Notes under the pieces: generated by a model
The model's database searches: none
Told to the model about the DNA's origin: nothing
The model's input: the letters and a program-made list of their open reading frames with translations, nothing else
In this document: piece by piece, positions 1-8,753 of the stretch
Position numbering within the stretch: the stretch's first letter is position 1
How the letters are laid out: each line of letters begins with the position of its first letter
Position numbers and translations under genes: made by a program
Assembly: GCF_000317045.1 (NCBI RefSeq)
Contig: NC_019703.1
Span: 3,542,934-3,606,933 of the forward strand
DNA length: 64,000 nucleotides
Reading direction: 5' to 3'
From: Geitlerinema sp. PCC 7407
Lineage (GTDB): Bacteria; Cyanobacteriota; Cyanobacteriia; PCC-7407

Positions 1-865
1 CAACCTCGCCAACTCTACAGCGGCGATCGCAGCCCACGCAGGCCTAGAGTGCTGCGTCTTCATTCCCGCCGACCTCGAAGCCGGTAAGGTCCTGGGCACC
101 GTGATCTACGGTCCCACCGTCATGGCCGTCGAGGGCAACTACGACCAGGTGAACCGCCTGTGCTCCGAAGTCGCCAACACCCACGGATGGGGCTTCGTCA
201 ACATCAACCTGCGCCCCTACTACTCCGAGGGCTCCAAGACCCTGGGCTACGAAGTCGCTGAGCAGCTCGGCTGGGAACTGCCCGACCACATCGTGGCGCC
301 CCTCGCTTCGGGCTCTCTGTTCACCAAGATCTACAAGGGCTTCCGGGAATTTGTGGAGGTCGGTCTGGTCGAGGACAAGCACGTGCGCTTTAGCGGTGCT
401 CAGGCCGAGGGCTGCTCGCCGATCGCCCAAGCCTTCCAGGAAGGCCGCGACTTCATCAAGCCGGTGAAGCCCAACACTATCGCAAAGTCGATCGCCATCG
501 GCAACCCCGCAGACGGCGTCTACGCAGTGGACATCGCCCAAAAGACCAACGGCAACATCGAGTCTGTGACCGACGCCGAGATCATCGAGGGCATGAAGCT
601 CTTGGCCGAGACCGAGGGTATCTTCACCGAGACGGCAGGCGGCACCACCATCGCAACCCTCAAGAAGCTGGTGGAAGCTGGCAAAATCAGCCCCGACGAA
701 ACCACCGTGGTCTACATCACGGGCAATGGCCTCAAGACCCAAGAAGCGGTCCAGGGCTATGTGGGCGAGCCGCTGACCATCGAGCCGAAGCTCGAGAGCT
801 TTGAGCGGGCGCTGGAGCGAGCTCAAACCCTCGATCGCCTGGAGTGGCAGCAAGTTTTGGTGTAA
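1..865 (+). CDS. thrC: Threonine synthase, C-terminal 287 residues (5' end outside window)
   Basis: PLP-dependent enzyme that converts O-phosphohomoserine to threonine in the cytoplasm. The reading frame is open from base 2, so the gene begins before the window and the lysine that binds PLP is not visible. What is present matches the C-terminal two thirds of the family: a GNLANSTAA segment near the edge (phosphate/PLP-binding region), then APLASGSLFTK, FSGAQAEGCSPI, the NTIAKSIAIGNPADG stretch and a terminal TETAGGTTIA...YITGNG block. The stop is TAA at 863-865. A CysO-like sulfur-carrier gene follows after 60 bp with no terminator between, so the two are probably cotranscribed, and a strong terminator closes the pair at 1239-1264. 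No frameshift or internal stop is seen. Confidence 0.95.
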   Translation, partial: NLANSTAAIAAHAGLECCVFIPADLEAGKVLGTVIYGPTVMAVEGNYDQVNRLCSEVANTHGWGFVNINLRPYYSEGSKTLGYEVAEQLGWELPDHIVAPLASGSLFTKIYKGFREFVEVGLVEDKHVRFSGAQAEGCSPIAQAFQEGRDFIKPVKPNTIAKSIAIGNPADGVYAVDIAQKTNGNIESVTDAEIIEGMKLLAETEGIFTETAGGTTIATLKKLVEAGKISPDETTVVYITGNGLKTQEAVQGYVGEPLTIEPKLESFERALERAQTLDRLEWQQVLV

Positions 866-925
866 CTTGGCTCTCTGGACACACCGTTTTTACCCTTTCA
901 ATTGCGACTGAATTTCTGATAAACC

Positions 926-1201
926 ATGGCCGTTAAAGTTCTTATCCCGACCCCGCTGCAAAAATTCACCAATAACCAGGCCACCCTAGAGTGTGGTGGC
1001 GCTAGCGTTGCAGAACTGCTAGAAGCGCTGGAGCAGTCTTGCCCTGGCATCAAAGCGCGCCTCTGCGATGAGGAGGGCAAGCCCCGCCGTTTCCTGAACT
1101 TCTACGTCAATAGCGAAGATATTCGCTTCCTGGAAGGGACGGAAACGCCGCTCAAGGATGGCGACGAAGTTAGCATCGTTCCTGCGGTGGCAGGAGGCTA
1201 A
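926..1201 (+). CDS. MoaD/ThiS-family sulfur-carrier protein, CysO-like
   Basis: A 91-residue ubiquitin-fold protein ending in the diglycine tail PAVAGG, which in this superfamily is adenylated and then thiocarboxylated to carry sulfur. Its length, the [12 protein letters not shown] centre and the IVPAVAGG ending resemble mycobacterial CysO, the sulfur donor of a cysteine-synthesis route, more than MoaD or ThiS, which are shorter. It sits 60 bp downstream of thrC. CysO partners with a PLP enzyme (CysM), and threonine synthase belongs to the same PLP fold, so the pairing is suggestive. No E1-like (MoeB) or Mec+ peptidase gene is in view, so the sulfur acceptor is unknown. The family assignment is secure; the pathway is inference. 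Confidence 0.88.
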   Translation: MAVKVLIPTPLQKFTNNQATLECGGASVAELLEALEQSCPGIKARLCDEEGKPRRFLNFYVNSEDIRFLEGTETPLKDGDEVSIVPAVAGG

Positions 1202-1238
1202 CCGCTCAAAAAGTTTGGGTGTCACACAATGCTATTTT

Positions 1239-1264
1239 GCCTGGCCGTTGGCCAGGCTTTTTTT
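1239..1264 (+). terminator. Rho-independent terminator of thrC-cysO-like pair
   Basis: Perfect 8-bp stem GCCTGGCC/GGCCAGGC with a GTT loop, followed at once by seven T residues. It lies 38 bp after the carrier-gene stop. Confidence 0.93.
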
Positions 1265-1516
1265 GTATGGCGATCGCCCCCCGAGTGGCCCATTGGCCGG
1301 AGGCATTGAAGCGGACGCTGAGATCCCGTGGTCTGGGTACAGGTAGACTGGTTATCAAAGGCTGAATCCCCAGCGATCGTGGCGATCGCCCGCCGCGCGT
1401 TTAGCCAGTCAGACGACGCTCTAGCGTCTCGTAGCGGGCATCTCCCGCCCGGTCAACAGGGACTTCAGACCGGACATACTGCTGCAAGCCGAATTATTCG
1501 AGGACAAACCGAAGCA
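1265..1516 (+). other. Spacer upstream of the DUF2996 gene
   Basis: Together with the terminator, bases 1202-1516 form a 315-bp gap. It contains several HIP1-type GCGATCGC sites. An open frame runs back to 1328 in phase with the DUF2996 gene, but its extra 63 residues are low-complexity and precede a well-placed start. I see no convincing sigma-70 promoter. Confidence 0.5.
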
Positions 1517-2035
1517 ATGGCAGACGAGAATCGCAAGGCAAACGGAAAAGCTGCCCCCGCCAAAGCCGGGGAAACCCCAGAAAACGCCGAAGCCCAGGCC
1601 CAAGCAGAAACGTCTGGTGCTGCCCAACAAGGTGAGCAAGCGGCTCCCAAAGCCAAAAAGGAAAAACCCCCCGCCCCCGAAGACAAGCCCTTTGCGGAGT
1701 TCATTCAGCAGGAGTATCTGCCAGCGCTGCAAAAGGCGATCGCCGCCACTGGCATTGGTGATCTCGAGCTGACCTTTAGCCAAGAGACCCTGCCCAGCGC
1801 TGGAGAAACCTGCTGGCAAGTGCGCGGCCGGTTTGCCGGTGGTCAGCGTCTCTTTGGGATTGCCTTTATCAAAGAGGACATCAACGGGCCTAAGTTTTTC
1901 TTCTGCGCAGACAACAGCTCCCACCCCAGCACCCTGGAGCACTTTATGGGAGACGAGCGCAAAGTCACCCTCGATCTGCTCGTCCTCTACACGGCGCAGC
2001 GCCTAAACGCCCAGAAGTGGCTAGCACGAAACTAG
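1517..2035 (+). CDS. DUF2996 family protein
   Basis: 172-residue soluble protein of unknown function, known from cyanobacteria. The first ~60 residues are a charged Ala/Lys/Glu/Pro-rich tail that looks disordered. The conserved domain runs from about residue 65 to the end: PFAEFIQQEYLPALQ, then ELTFSQE, CWQVRGRF, RLFGIAF, KFFFCAD and a closing LDLLVLYTAQRLNAQKWL. The ATG at 1517 was chosen because GAGGA lies 13 bases upstream and the conserved domain is fully downstream of it; a longer frame from 1328 adds unconserved sequence. No signal peptide or membrane segment is seen. No function should be inferred beyond family membership. Confidence 0.88.
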   Translation: MADENRKANGKAAPAKAGETPENAEAQAQAETSGAAQQGEQAAPKAKKEKPPAPEDKPFAEFIQQEYLPALQKAIAATGIGDLELTFSQETLPSAGETCWQVRGRFAGGQRLFGIAFIKEDINGPKFFFCADNSSHPSTLEHFMGDERKVTLDLLVLYTAQRLNAQKWLARN

Positions 2036-2181
2036 GGCCAGATTCAGGGAATTTTCGGGAGACGGGGGCTGGAGCGCCGCGAAGTTGGACCGTTTGGGAG
2101 CCAAATTCCGAAATTTCAGTCACTGTCTTCTGAAAAAGCCATAGGGCGACTGCTGTCACAGATTCCTTGCGGGTGGAAACC

Positions 2182-4134
2182 ATGAAATCAACGTTGTTGG
2201 TCCGTTGGGTGTTGGGGAGTGGGGTTCTCTTGAGCGCGCTGCTGGCAGCCCCAGGGGCGATCGCCCAGAAAGAAAGTCCGCTCGATCCGACTATCTCGAC
2301 AGCAGAGCCCGCGCCGGAACCGGACCCCACAGCGGTTGTGGTGCCGACAGAGACGCTAGCAGACCCCAGCGAACCCGTTGTAGAGGAGTTGCCTGCCCCC
2401 GCAGCAGAGCCCAACTCTTTAGAAGGGACAACATTAGAAGAGCCAGCGACGGCAGCTAGCCCGGAACCGGCGATCGCCCAGGACGCCGTACCGGAAGACT
2501 TACCCGAAGCTCCTCCCAGTCCGGAGCCCCTGCCCGAAGCCGCGCCCGCCGACCAGCCCGCTGCGTCTGCGGACCCCACAGAACCGCCCGTTTCCGCAGA
2601 ACCGCCCGCTGGCGACGCGTCCGAGAATTCCGTCGAGGGCTCTCAACCCACCGACAGCAGCGCTGACAATCTCGAAGATCTCGATGATCTCGACCCCCAG
2701 GCCCTGGTCCGTCAGCAGATGCTCATTGAGGGCGATCGCCTCTATCTCGGCGGCCAAATCGCCGAAGCCGAAAAGCGCTATCGGGCCGCCAAACCGCCTT
2801 TTGAAAACGAGCAGGAGGCCAGCACCCGGACCGAAGCCATCACCGATCCGGAGGCGCTGTCGCCCGCAGGGCGCGTCTACTGGCGCGAGGCCCAAGCTGG
2901 CTACGAAAAAGGGCTCGCCGACGCCACGATGATCCCGCTGAGTCTGCTGGTTGAGGAGTCTCCGGCCTTTGTGCCGGGCCAGCTGCTCTACGCCGAGGTG
3001 CTCGAGTCCCGCGATCGCCCAGAGGAGGCCTTGGCCGTCTTGGAGCGCGCAACGGCCCTCTATCCAGACCAACCCGACCTGCTAAAAGCCAAAATCGCCC
3101 TGCTGGCATCTCAGAAAAAATGGCTCGACGCCTCCCTAGCAGCACGGCAGTTTGCGCTGCTCAACCCCACCCATCCTGAAGCCGCTGCTTTCGAAGAGGT
3201 CGCCGACGACAATCTCCAAAAGTTTCGGTCGTGGCTAAAGCGAGAGCTCACCGGCAACACCATCGCCAACGTGGTCACCGGCGCCCTGGGCTATGCCCTG
3301 ACCGGCAGCCTGTTTGGCCCCATTTCGGCCATCGAGTCCACCGCCCTCATGCTCCAGGGCGAGTCGGGGGTCGGCGAGCGGGCCTCCGAGTCGATCAAGC
3401 GACAAGTCGAGCTGGTTGATGACCCTGAAATCGTCGCCTACATCAGCGAGCTCGGCCAGCGCTTTGCCCAGGTGGCAGGGCGCAAGGACTTTGAGTACGA
3501 GTTTTATGTGGTGATGGACGAAGGCCTAAACGCCTTTGCGCTGCCCGGCGGCAAGATCTTTGTCAATCTGGGGGCGATCGCCGAAACGCGCTCTGAAGCC
3601 GAGCTGGCCGGTCTCATGGCCCACGAAATGTCCCACGCGGTCCTGTCCCACGGCTTCCAGCTCGTGACCAGCGGCAACCTCACTGCCAACATCGTCCAGT
3701 ACCTGCCCCTCGGCGGCACCATTGCGAACCTGATCGTCCTAGACTACAGCCGCGACATGGAGCGCCAAGCCGACATTCTGGGTACTCGGATGCTGGCCTC
3801 CACAGGCTACGCCGCCGACGGCATGCGCAACTTGATGGTGTCCCTGGCCACCCAAGAAAAAGGCACCCCCTTCCCCTGGCTGTCGAGCCACCCGGTCAGC
3901 CGCGATCGCGTCCGCTACCTCGAGCAGCTCATCCAGGAGAACGGCTACAACCGCTACGCCTACGAAGGCGTCGAGCGACACCTCAAAATGCAGGCCAAAG
4001 CCCAAGAAATCTTGGCGGCTCGGCAAAAGAAAACCGAAAACGACGCCCAAGAGCAAACCAATCAAGCCCCAGAAACCAGCGCTCCCAGCGAGACCGAGCC
4101 GCCCACAGAAGAGGGCGAAACCCGCAATCCCTGA
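2182..4134 (+). CDS. Exported M48-family metalloprotease with TPR-like region
   Basis: 650 residues. An N-terminal signal peptide (hydrophobic core ending APGAIAQ) is followed by about 140 residues of Pro/Glu/Ala-rich, probably disordered linker, then a helical region resembling TPR units (about residues 170-340), then an M48 peptidase domain. The zinc motif is HEMSH (inside LMAHEMSHAVLSH) and the third ligand is the Glu of MERQADILGTRML, so the catalytic set is complete. The combination of signal peptide, TPR and M48 resembles BepA-type periplasmic proteases that act in outer-membrane protein quality control; here TPR precedes the protease, the reverse of E. coli BepA. The ATG at 2182 follows GGTGGAAACC; a TTG five codons earlier is less likely. 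A polar Gln/Glu/Thr-rich tail closes the protein. Confidence 0.88.
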   Translation: MKSTLLVRWVLGSGVLLSALLAAPGAIAQKESPLDPTISTAEPAPEPDPTAVVVPTETLADPSEPVVEELPAPAAEPNSLEGTTLEEPATAASPEPAIAQDAVPEDLPEAPPSPEPLPEAAPADQPAASADPTEPPVSAEPPAGDASENSVEGSQPTDSSADNLEDLDDLDPQALVRQQMLIEGDRLYLGGQIAEAEKRYRAAKPPFENEQEASTRTEAITDPEALSPAGRVYWREAQAGYEKGLADATMIPLSLLVEESPAFVPGQLLYAEVLESRDRPEEALAVLERATALYPDQPDLLKAKIALLASQKKWLDASLAARQFALLNPTHPEAAAFEEVADDNLQKFRSWLKRELTGNTIANVVTGALGYALTGSLFGPISAIESTALMLQGESGVGERASESIKRQVELVDDPEIVAYISELGQRFAQVAGRKDFEYEFYVVMDEGLNAFALPGGKIFVNLGAIAETRSEAELAGLMAHEMSHAVLSHGFQLVTSGNLTANIVQYLPLGGTIANLIVLDYSRDMERQADILGTRMLASTGYAADGMRNLMVSLATQEKGTPFPWLSSHPVSRDRVRYLEQLIQENGYNRYAYEGVERHLKMQAKAQEILAARQKKTENDAQEQTNQAPETSAPSETEPPTEEGETRNP

Positions 4135-4193
4135 GCTGGCAGCATCGCGCACAGGCGAGACTCTCCCATCCGAAACAGGGTCGCTTCGGACCT

Positions 4194-4703
4194 CTACAGC
4201 TCTTCGAAGTGGTACTTCACAATGCCAGTGCGGGGATCGTTCTCAGAGTTGACATAGCCGGACTTGACCATCTCCTTGAGCAAGGATTCGACTTCCTTGA
4301 AGCCGAGCTCCGTCGCCATGACGCCCTGAGTCACCGATATCTGGCCGCCATTGGCTTGAGCAGCCTTGAGCAGCTTGACCATGAGCTGCTCTCGGGTGGG
4401 CGGCGTCACCGTTTGGGAGGCCACGACTGGCTGCTGGACCGGCACGCCCAGCGTCATATAGCCGCTGCGCGCCATTAGCTTCAGGCGATAATCCTCTGCC
4501 ATCCCCGGAATCAGCATCAAGTCAATCAGCTGGCCAATCCCAAAAAAGCCGAAGGTACACAGCCACAGCAAACCTGTCGCGATCTTGCCGTTATATATTC
4601 GGTGGGCACCATTAATGCCACATAGGCACAGCAGCCACAGCAGGTAAGACGCGGTGACGCGGGTGCTGTTGTCTGGGCTGGTGGGTTGGGGAATGCTGCT
4701 CAT
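4194..4703 (-). CDS. TM2-domain membrane protein with C-terminal helical domain
   Basis: 169 residues. A TM2 domain (about residues 17-75) shows two transmembrane helices joined by the typical [10 protein letters not shown] turn: [17 protein letters not shown], then [21 protein letters not shown]. After a linker, residues 100-169 form a compact helical domain ([37 protein letters not shown]) that looks like a small winged-helix or protein-interaction module. The gene converges on the M48 gene with 59 bp between them. TM2 proteins are widespread with no single biochemical role, and no function is claimed. The start is the ATG at 4703. Confidence 0.82.
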   Translation of the reverse strand: MSSIPQPTSPDNSTRVTASYLLWLLCLCGINGAHRIYNGKIATGLLWLCTFGFFGIGQLIDLMLIPGMAEDYRLKLMARSGYMTLGVPVQQPVVASQTVTPPTREQLMVKLLKAAQANGGQISVTQGVMATELGFKEVESLLKEMVKSGYVNSENDPRTGIVKYHFEEL

Positions 4704-5165
4704 AGCTCTTTACACTTTTGATCGGCGGCTTCCGCTATACGCCCATTCTGCCTTGATTCTAGGGAGATTGCCTTGATCTGCTTTCCACGGGTCAGGGAAA
4801 ATAGAGGAGCACTCAATCGCGAGATGGGCGCGAGATCGAGCGGGTTTTTGACCGCCTGTTCTCTACAACTCCCAAAGGGTTGCCTGCGGCTAGGCAAAAC
4901 TGTCATAAAAGTTGAAGCGATGTTGCAACTCTTAACGCGATCGCTGTCCCTCGCTCCTACTGCCATTGGTAGACTATGGGAGATAGAAAAACGCAGCGAT
5001 CGCGTCTGGGCATCGCCTAGGGCACGGTTCATCGCTAGGGTGTGTTCCCGGCGAAAGCGTTCTTAAAATGAAAATGAACAAGAGCGTTTTCTGCACGCCC
5101 CCGTGCTTTCCCCTGTGTAGCGCCCCGTTTGAGGCGTAGCGTCATAACAAAGAGCAAAAGGACCC
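4704..5165. other. Divergent spacer between TM2 gene and acsF
   Basis: 462 bp that must contain promoters for both genes. A TAAAAT at about 5064-5069 could be a -10 for acsF, but no good -35 lies 16-18 bp before it, so I do not call it. An open frame of 97 codons (4773-5066, plus) has no recognisable protein features. A Shine-Dalgarno-like AAAAGGA lies at 5156-5162, just before the acsF ATG. Confidence 0.45.
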
Positions 5166-6242
5166 ATGGTAGATTCCCTGAAAAAGCCTGGCTTCGATGA
5201 GATAAGACCGGGGATTAAAGTCCCTGCCAAGGAGACCATCCTCACGCCTCGGTTCTATACCACCGACTTCGATGAGATGGAGAAAATGGATATCTCCGTC
5301 AACGAAGACGAGCTAAGAGCGATCCTGGAAGAGTTTCGCGCTGACTACAACCGTCATCACTTTGTGCGGGATGCCGAGTTCGAGCAGTCCTGGGATCACA
5401 TCGATGGTGAAAAGCGCCGCCTCTTTGTTGAATTCTTGGAGCGTTCCTGCACCGCTGAATTCTCGGGCTTCTTGCTCTACAAGGAACTTGGGCGTCGCCT
5501 CAAAAACAAAAGCCCGCTGCTGGCTGAGTGCTTTAACCTCATGTCGCGGGACGAGGCTCGTCACGCTGGCTTCCTCAACAAAGCCATGTCGGACTTCAAG
5601 CTCTCCCTTGACCTCGGGTTTTTGACCAAGAGCCGGAAGTACACCTTCTTCAAGCCGAAGTTCATCTTCTACGCGACTTACCTGTCTGAGAAGATCGGCT
5701 ACTGGCGCTACATCACGATTTACCGCCACCTGGAAGCCCATCCCGAAGACCGGATTTACCCAATCTTCCGCTTCTTTGAGAACTGGTGCCAAGACGAGAA
5801 CCGCCATGGCGATTTCTTCGACGCCATCATGCAGGCTCAGCCCCAGTTCCTCAATGACTGGAAGGCGCGGCTGTGGTGCCGTTTCTTCCTGCTGTCGGTC
5901 TTTGCGACGATGTATCTCAATGACCTTCAGCGCTCTGGCTTCTATGAAGCGATCGGCCTCAACGCTCGCGACTACGACATCGAGGTGATCAAGAAGACCA
6001 ACGACACCGCTGGTCGCGTCTTCCCGGTGATTCTGGATGTTGAGAATCCAGAGTTCATCGAGCGCCTCGACCAGAGCGCAGCTCTCAACACCAAGCTGGC
6101 GGCGATCTCTGAGTCCCAGGCGCCTGCGCCGGTGAAGCTTCTGCAAAAGCTGCCTTTGATCTTGGGCATTGCGGGCCACATGGTGAAGCTGTACCTGATG
6201 AAGCCCATCAACCAAGCGAGTTTGGTTGGCACCGTTCGATAA
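5166..6242 (+). CDS. acsF: Magnesium-protoporphyrin IX monomethyl ester (oxidative) cyclase
   Basis: 358 residues, the usual length for the aerobic cyclase (AcsF/ChlA/CHL27), which forms the isocyclic ring of chlorophyll using O2 and a diiron centre. The diiron ligand motifs are visible: a Glu in the [13 protein letters not shown] helix, DEARHAGF, and the later DENRHGDFF. The long conserved N-terminus ([19 protein letters not shown]) is intact. The ATG at 5166 sits 3 bp after AAAAGGA. A perfect terminator follows at 6270-6302, so the gene appears monocistronic. Only one copy is in the window; whether it is the oxic (ChlA-I) or low-oxygen (ChlA-II) isoform cannot be settled here. The chlI gene for the preceding magnesium insertion lies 47 kb away. 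Confidence 0.97.
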   Translation: MVDSLKKPGFDEIRPGIKVPAKETILTPRFYTTDFDEMEKMDISVNEDELRAILEEFRADYNRHHFVRDAEFEQSWDHIDGEKRRLFVEFLERSCTAEFSGFLLYKELGRRLKNKSPLLAECFNLMSRDEARHAGFLNKAMSDFKLSLDLGFLTKSRKYTFFKPKFIFYATYLSEKIGYWRYITIYRHLEAHPEDRIYPIFRFFENWCQDENRHGDFFDAIMQAQPQFLNDWKARLWCRFFLLSVFATMYLNDLQRSGFYEAIGLNARDYDIEVIKKTNDTAGRVFPVILDVENPEFIERLDQSAALNTKLAAISESQAPAPVKLLQKLPLILGIAGHMVKLYLMKPINQASLVGTVR

Positions 6243-6269
6243 AGGAAGGCACTCAGTCTTCATCTGAAA

Positions 6270-6302
6270 GCGGCCCTGCAAGATTGCAGGGCCGCTTTTT
6301 TT
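6270..6302 (+). terminator. Rho-independent terminator of acsF
   Basis: Perfect 10-bp stem GCGGCCCTGC/GCAGGGCCGC with a 6-base loop, followed by seven T residues, 27 bp after the acsF stop. Confidence 0.96.
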
Positions 6303-6369
6303 GGGGGTTGGGTGGGGATGTGGGCTATGGTAGTGAGCGCAGTGTGGTGAGTCTGGGGACGAAAAGCAT

Positions 6370-7089
6370 ATGGGATCGGGATTTGGAGCGGGCTGGCAGG
6401 GATGGGGCGCGGCGATCGCCCTCGGACTGGGGGTCGCCCTGGGGTCTGAAGCGATCGCCCAGGACGCGCCAGCAGACCCGCCTTCAGCCGCAGAGCGCCT
6501 AGATCTCGATCCCAAAGTCCTCGAGGAGAGTCCGGTTTTGCAGCGCTGGAGCCAGGAGGTGCCGGACGTGATGTCAGATATCCGCCACGACCCCAGTTTT
6601 CGCACTCGCCTGCGCCTTGGCTACTCCCAGTTTCCCTCCACCAACCAGCAGGGCGGCTGGAATGTGGGCGTGGAGGATGTTTTTATTGGTCGCAGCGGGT
6701 TGACTGTCAGCGGGGATTATCACGGCAGCTTTGAGGGCGATCGCCAAGCCGCGGGGGTCGACCTGCGGTATTACGTGCGGCCCCTCGGCAGCTACGTCAA
6801 TCTAGCCCCCGTGGTCGGCTATCGGTTTCTCCAGACCGAAGACTACAGCACCGACGGCCTAAATTTGGGCCTCAAGCTCCAGCTCGCCCTCTCCCGCACC
6901 GGAGCGGCTGACTTATCCCTCGCCCAGACCTGGGTGAATCCCGGCGGCAGCGAAGAGGTCGGCCTCACTACTTTGTCAGTGGGCTACGCTCTCACCTCTC
7001 GACTGCGCCTCGCCACGGACATCCAGAAACAGAACTCTCGCGAAGCCAAGGACAGCCGAGTCGGCATTGTCCTCGAGTGGACGCCTTAA
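6370..7089 (+). CDS. Exported protein, predicted outer-membrane beta-barrel
   Basis: 239 residues of unrecognised function. The N-terminus is a signal peptide (WGAAIALGLGVALGSEAIAQ, cleavage probably after AIAQ). Residues ~30-70 are polar. From about residue 75 on, the sequence is a run of alternating amphipathic beta strands (TRLRLGYSQF, GLTVSGDYHGSF, AGVDLRYYVRPL, VNLAPVVGYRFL, LNLGLKLQLAL, TTLSVGYAL, RLRLATDIQ) and ends in a hydrophobic or aromatic strand (VGIVLEWTP), as outer-membrane barrels do. The strand count suggests a small barrel. The start is the ATG at 6370. It converges on the antiporter gene across a shared hairpin. The barrel assignment is inference from strand pattern. Confidence 0.72.
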   Translation: MGSGFGAGWQGWGAAIALGLGVALGSEAIAQDAPADPPSAAERLDLDPKVLEESPVLQRWSQEVPDVMSDIRHDPSFRTRLRLGYSQFPSTNQQGGWNVGVEDVFIGRSGLTVSGDYHGSFEGDRQAAGVDLRYYVRPLGSYVNLAPVVGYRFLQTEDYSTDGLNLGLKLQLALSRTGAADLSLAQTWVNPGGSEEVGLTTLSVGYALTSRLRLATDIQKQNSREAKDSRVGIVLEWTP

Positions 7090-7093
7090 ACGA

Positions 7094-7124
7094 CAAAAGC
7101 AGCTCCAAACCATTGGAGCTGCTT
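7094..7124 (-). terminator. Bidirectional hairpin between convergent genes
   Basis: 12-bp perfect stem AAGCAGCTCCAA/TTGGAGCTGCTT with an ACCA loop (7097-7124). Read on the minus strand it ends in TTTTGTC, a usable terminator for the antiporter gene; read on the plus strand the T-run is poor. Confidence 0.72.
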
Positions 7125-7168
7125 CTATCAACCTTCTCCTTAGCCAGGTTCGGGAGGGGCGATCGCCC

Positions 7169-8272
7169 TTAGAGGCCCTCGCGGCGCTCACGGCGCTTGC
7201 GCAGAGCCCGCATCGTCACAATCGCCAAGGTAATGGCGGTCAGCGGCAGCACAAAGGCCAGCATCACCGTGCTGAAAATCGGCAGCGCGTCATGCTCAGT
7301 CGATCGCAAAATCAGGTAGAGCGTGTACACACCGTAGTAGGCCAGAAAAAAGATACCTTCTCGACGGGAAATAAGATTGCCGGTGAAGAAAATCGGCAAG
7401 CAGGCGATCGCCACCGCAATCATGATCGGGATATCAAACCGCAGCGCCGCAGGCAGCACGGGAATGCCATCGGGTGAAATAATGCTAGACAGCCCAATAA
7501 TCGCCAGAATATTGAAGATATTGCTGCCCACGACATTGCCAACCGCAATATCGCGCTCGCCGCGCATACTGGCAATCACCGACGTTGCCAGCTCTGGCAA
7601 AGACGTCCCTGCCGCCACGATCGTCAGACCGATCACCAGCTCACTAACGCCGATCGCCTGAGCAATCACGATGGCACTGTCCACCAGCAGACGCGAGCCT
7701 GCCAGCAGCAATCCCAGGCCGCCCACCACCAGCGCCAGATTTACCAGCCACGTACTCAGCGATCGCGTTGGTTGCGCGCCATATTCTTTGGCGTACTCAT
7801 CCTGCACAGCCGCATCCTTCTCTTGGCGGCTCTGATAAATCAAAAAGGCAGTGTAGCTCACAGCCCCCAAGAAGAGAATCACGCCGTCTGAAGTGCCGAT
7901 ATTGCCATCCAGACTAAACAGCAGCATTAGGCACGAAACCCCGATCATGATCGGCACATCCAGCCGAATGAGCTGCTGAGCCACCAACAGCGGCGACACC
8001 AACGCCGAAACCCCCAAGATAAACAGCACATTGAAAATGTTGCTGCCCACCACGTTGCCGATGGCAATGTCAGACTGTCCCGCCAAACTCGATTGGATAT
8101 TGACTGCCAGCTCCGGCGAGCTCGTTCCGTAGGCCACAATGGTCAAGCCAATCACCAAAGGCGAGATGCCCAGCACCGCCGCAATGCGAGATGCACCCCG
8201 CACTAGCGCCTCAGCTCCTACCACCAACAGCACAAGGCCAACCAATAACAGGGCAAAAACCGTAATATTCAT
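7169..8272 (-). CDS. Calcium/sodium antiporter (CaCA family, YrbG-like)
   Basis: 367-residue inner-membrane cation/cation exchanger. Two inverted halves each carry the family alpha-repeat signature: first half GTSSPELAVNI and IAIGNVVGSNIFN, second half GTSLPELATSV and IAVGNVVGSNIFN. About ten hydrophobic segments are visible with a charged cytoplasmic loop in the middle (RQEKDAAVQDEYAKEYG). The protein ends in a basic RKRRERREGL tail, so a cytoplasmic C-terminus is likely. The ATG at 8272 (MNITVFALLL) is preferred over a TTG eight codons upstream: it has GAAAG before it and starts directly at the first membrane helix. The family exchanges Ca2+ for Na+ or H+; ion choice is not readable here. 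Confidence 0.92.
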   Translation of the reverse strand: MNITVFALLLVGLVLLVVGAEALVRGASRIAAVLGISPLVIGLTIVAYGTSSPELAVNIQSSLAGQSDIAIGNVVGSNIFNVLFILGVSALVSPLLVAQQLIRLDVPIMIGVSCLMLLFSLDGNIGTSDGVILFLGAVSYTAFLIYQSRQEKDAAVQDEYAKEYGAQPTRSLSTWLVNLALVVGGLGLLLAGSRLLVDSAIVIAQAIGVSELVIGLTIVAAGTSLPELATSVIASMRGERDIAVGNVVGSNIFNILAIIGLSSIISPDGIPVLPAALRFDIPIMIAVAIACLPIFFTGNLISRREGIFFLAYYGVYTLYLILRSTEHDALPIFSTVMLAFVLPLTAITLAIVTMRALRKRRERREGL

Positions 8273-8503
8273 GCTTTCAACGCTGATAAAACCCAAGCCG
8301 TCCTTCTCTCACTTCTACCAAAGATCATCCATCGGCCTCCAAGAAACCTGCGTGCTAGGCGAGAATGTCCCACAACCAAACTCCCACGAATGCCTCGCTT
8401 TGCGCTAGGTGTCTGCCCGCGATCGCCCCTGCCTTGCCAGAAAAGCGCGATCGCCGTATGGTCAGGAAAATACGCTGTTTCCTGAGCCCATTACCATCAA
8501 CCT

Positions 8504-8677
8504 ATGAGTGACGCCTGTCAGTGGACCCCTGAAGCCGAAGCCCGCCTGAAAGAAATTCCCTTCTTCGTGCGTCCCGCTGCCCGCAAAAAGATTGAGAAAT
8601 TTGCCCAAGATGCCGGCATCACCGAGATCACAGCCGAAGTCTACGACCAGGCAAAGCAAAAATTTGGCTCCAATTAG
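8504..8677 (+). CDS. Stand-alone protochlorophyllide-reductase-type C-terminal domain protein (PCP_red family)
   Basis: A complete 57-residue gene from ATG to TAG. The sequence (WTPEAEARLKEIPFFVRP, ARKKIEKFAQDAG, ITEITAEVYDQAKQKFG) matches the small helical domain found at the C-terminus of ChlB, the light-independent protochlorophyllide reductase subunit, and also encoded alone in cyanobacteria. In ChlB this domain helps cover the substrate. The role of the stand-alone form is not established; involvement in tetrapyrrole handling is inference. It lies between the antiporter gene (divergent) and groEL (convergent), with terminators for groEL immediately after it. Confidence 0.85.
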   Translation: MSDACQWTPEAEARLKEIPFFVRPAARKKIEKFAQDAGITEITAEVYDQAKQKFGSN

Positions 8678-8710
8678 CTCATTCCAGAATCAGACCAAAT
8701 TTAAAACCAC

Positions 8711-8740
8711 AAAAAAAGGGGCCGCCGTAGCGAGCCCCCT
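8711..8740 (-). terminator. Terminator of groEL (distal hairpin)
   Basis: On the minus strand a GGGGGC...GCCCC stem is followed by seven T residues (the A-run at 8711-8717). On the plus strand the same hairpin ends in CCCCCTTTT, so it may also stop the 57-aa gene. Confidence 0.85.
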
Positions 8741-8753
8741 TTTCTAGAAATTC

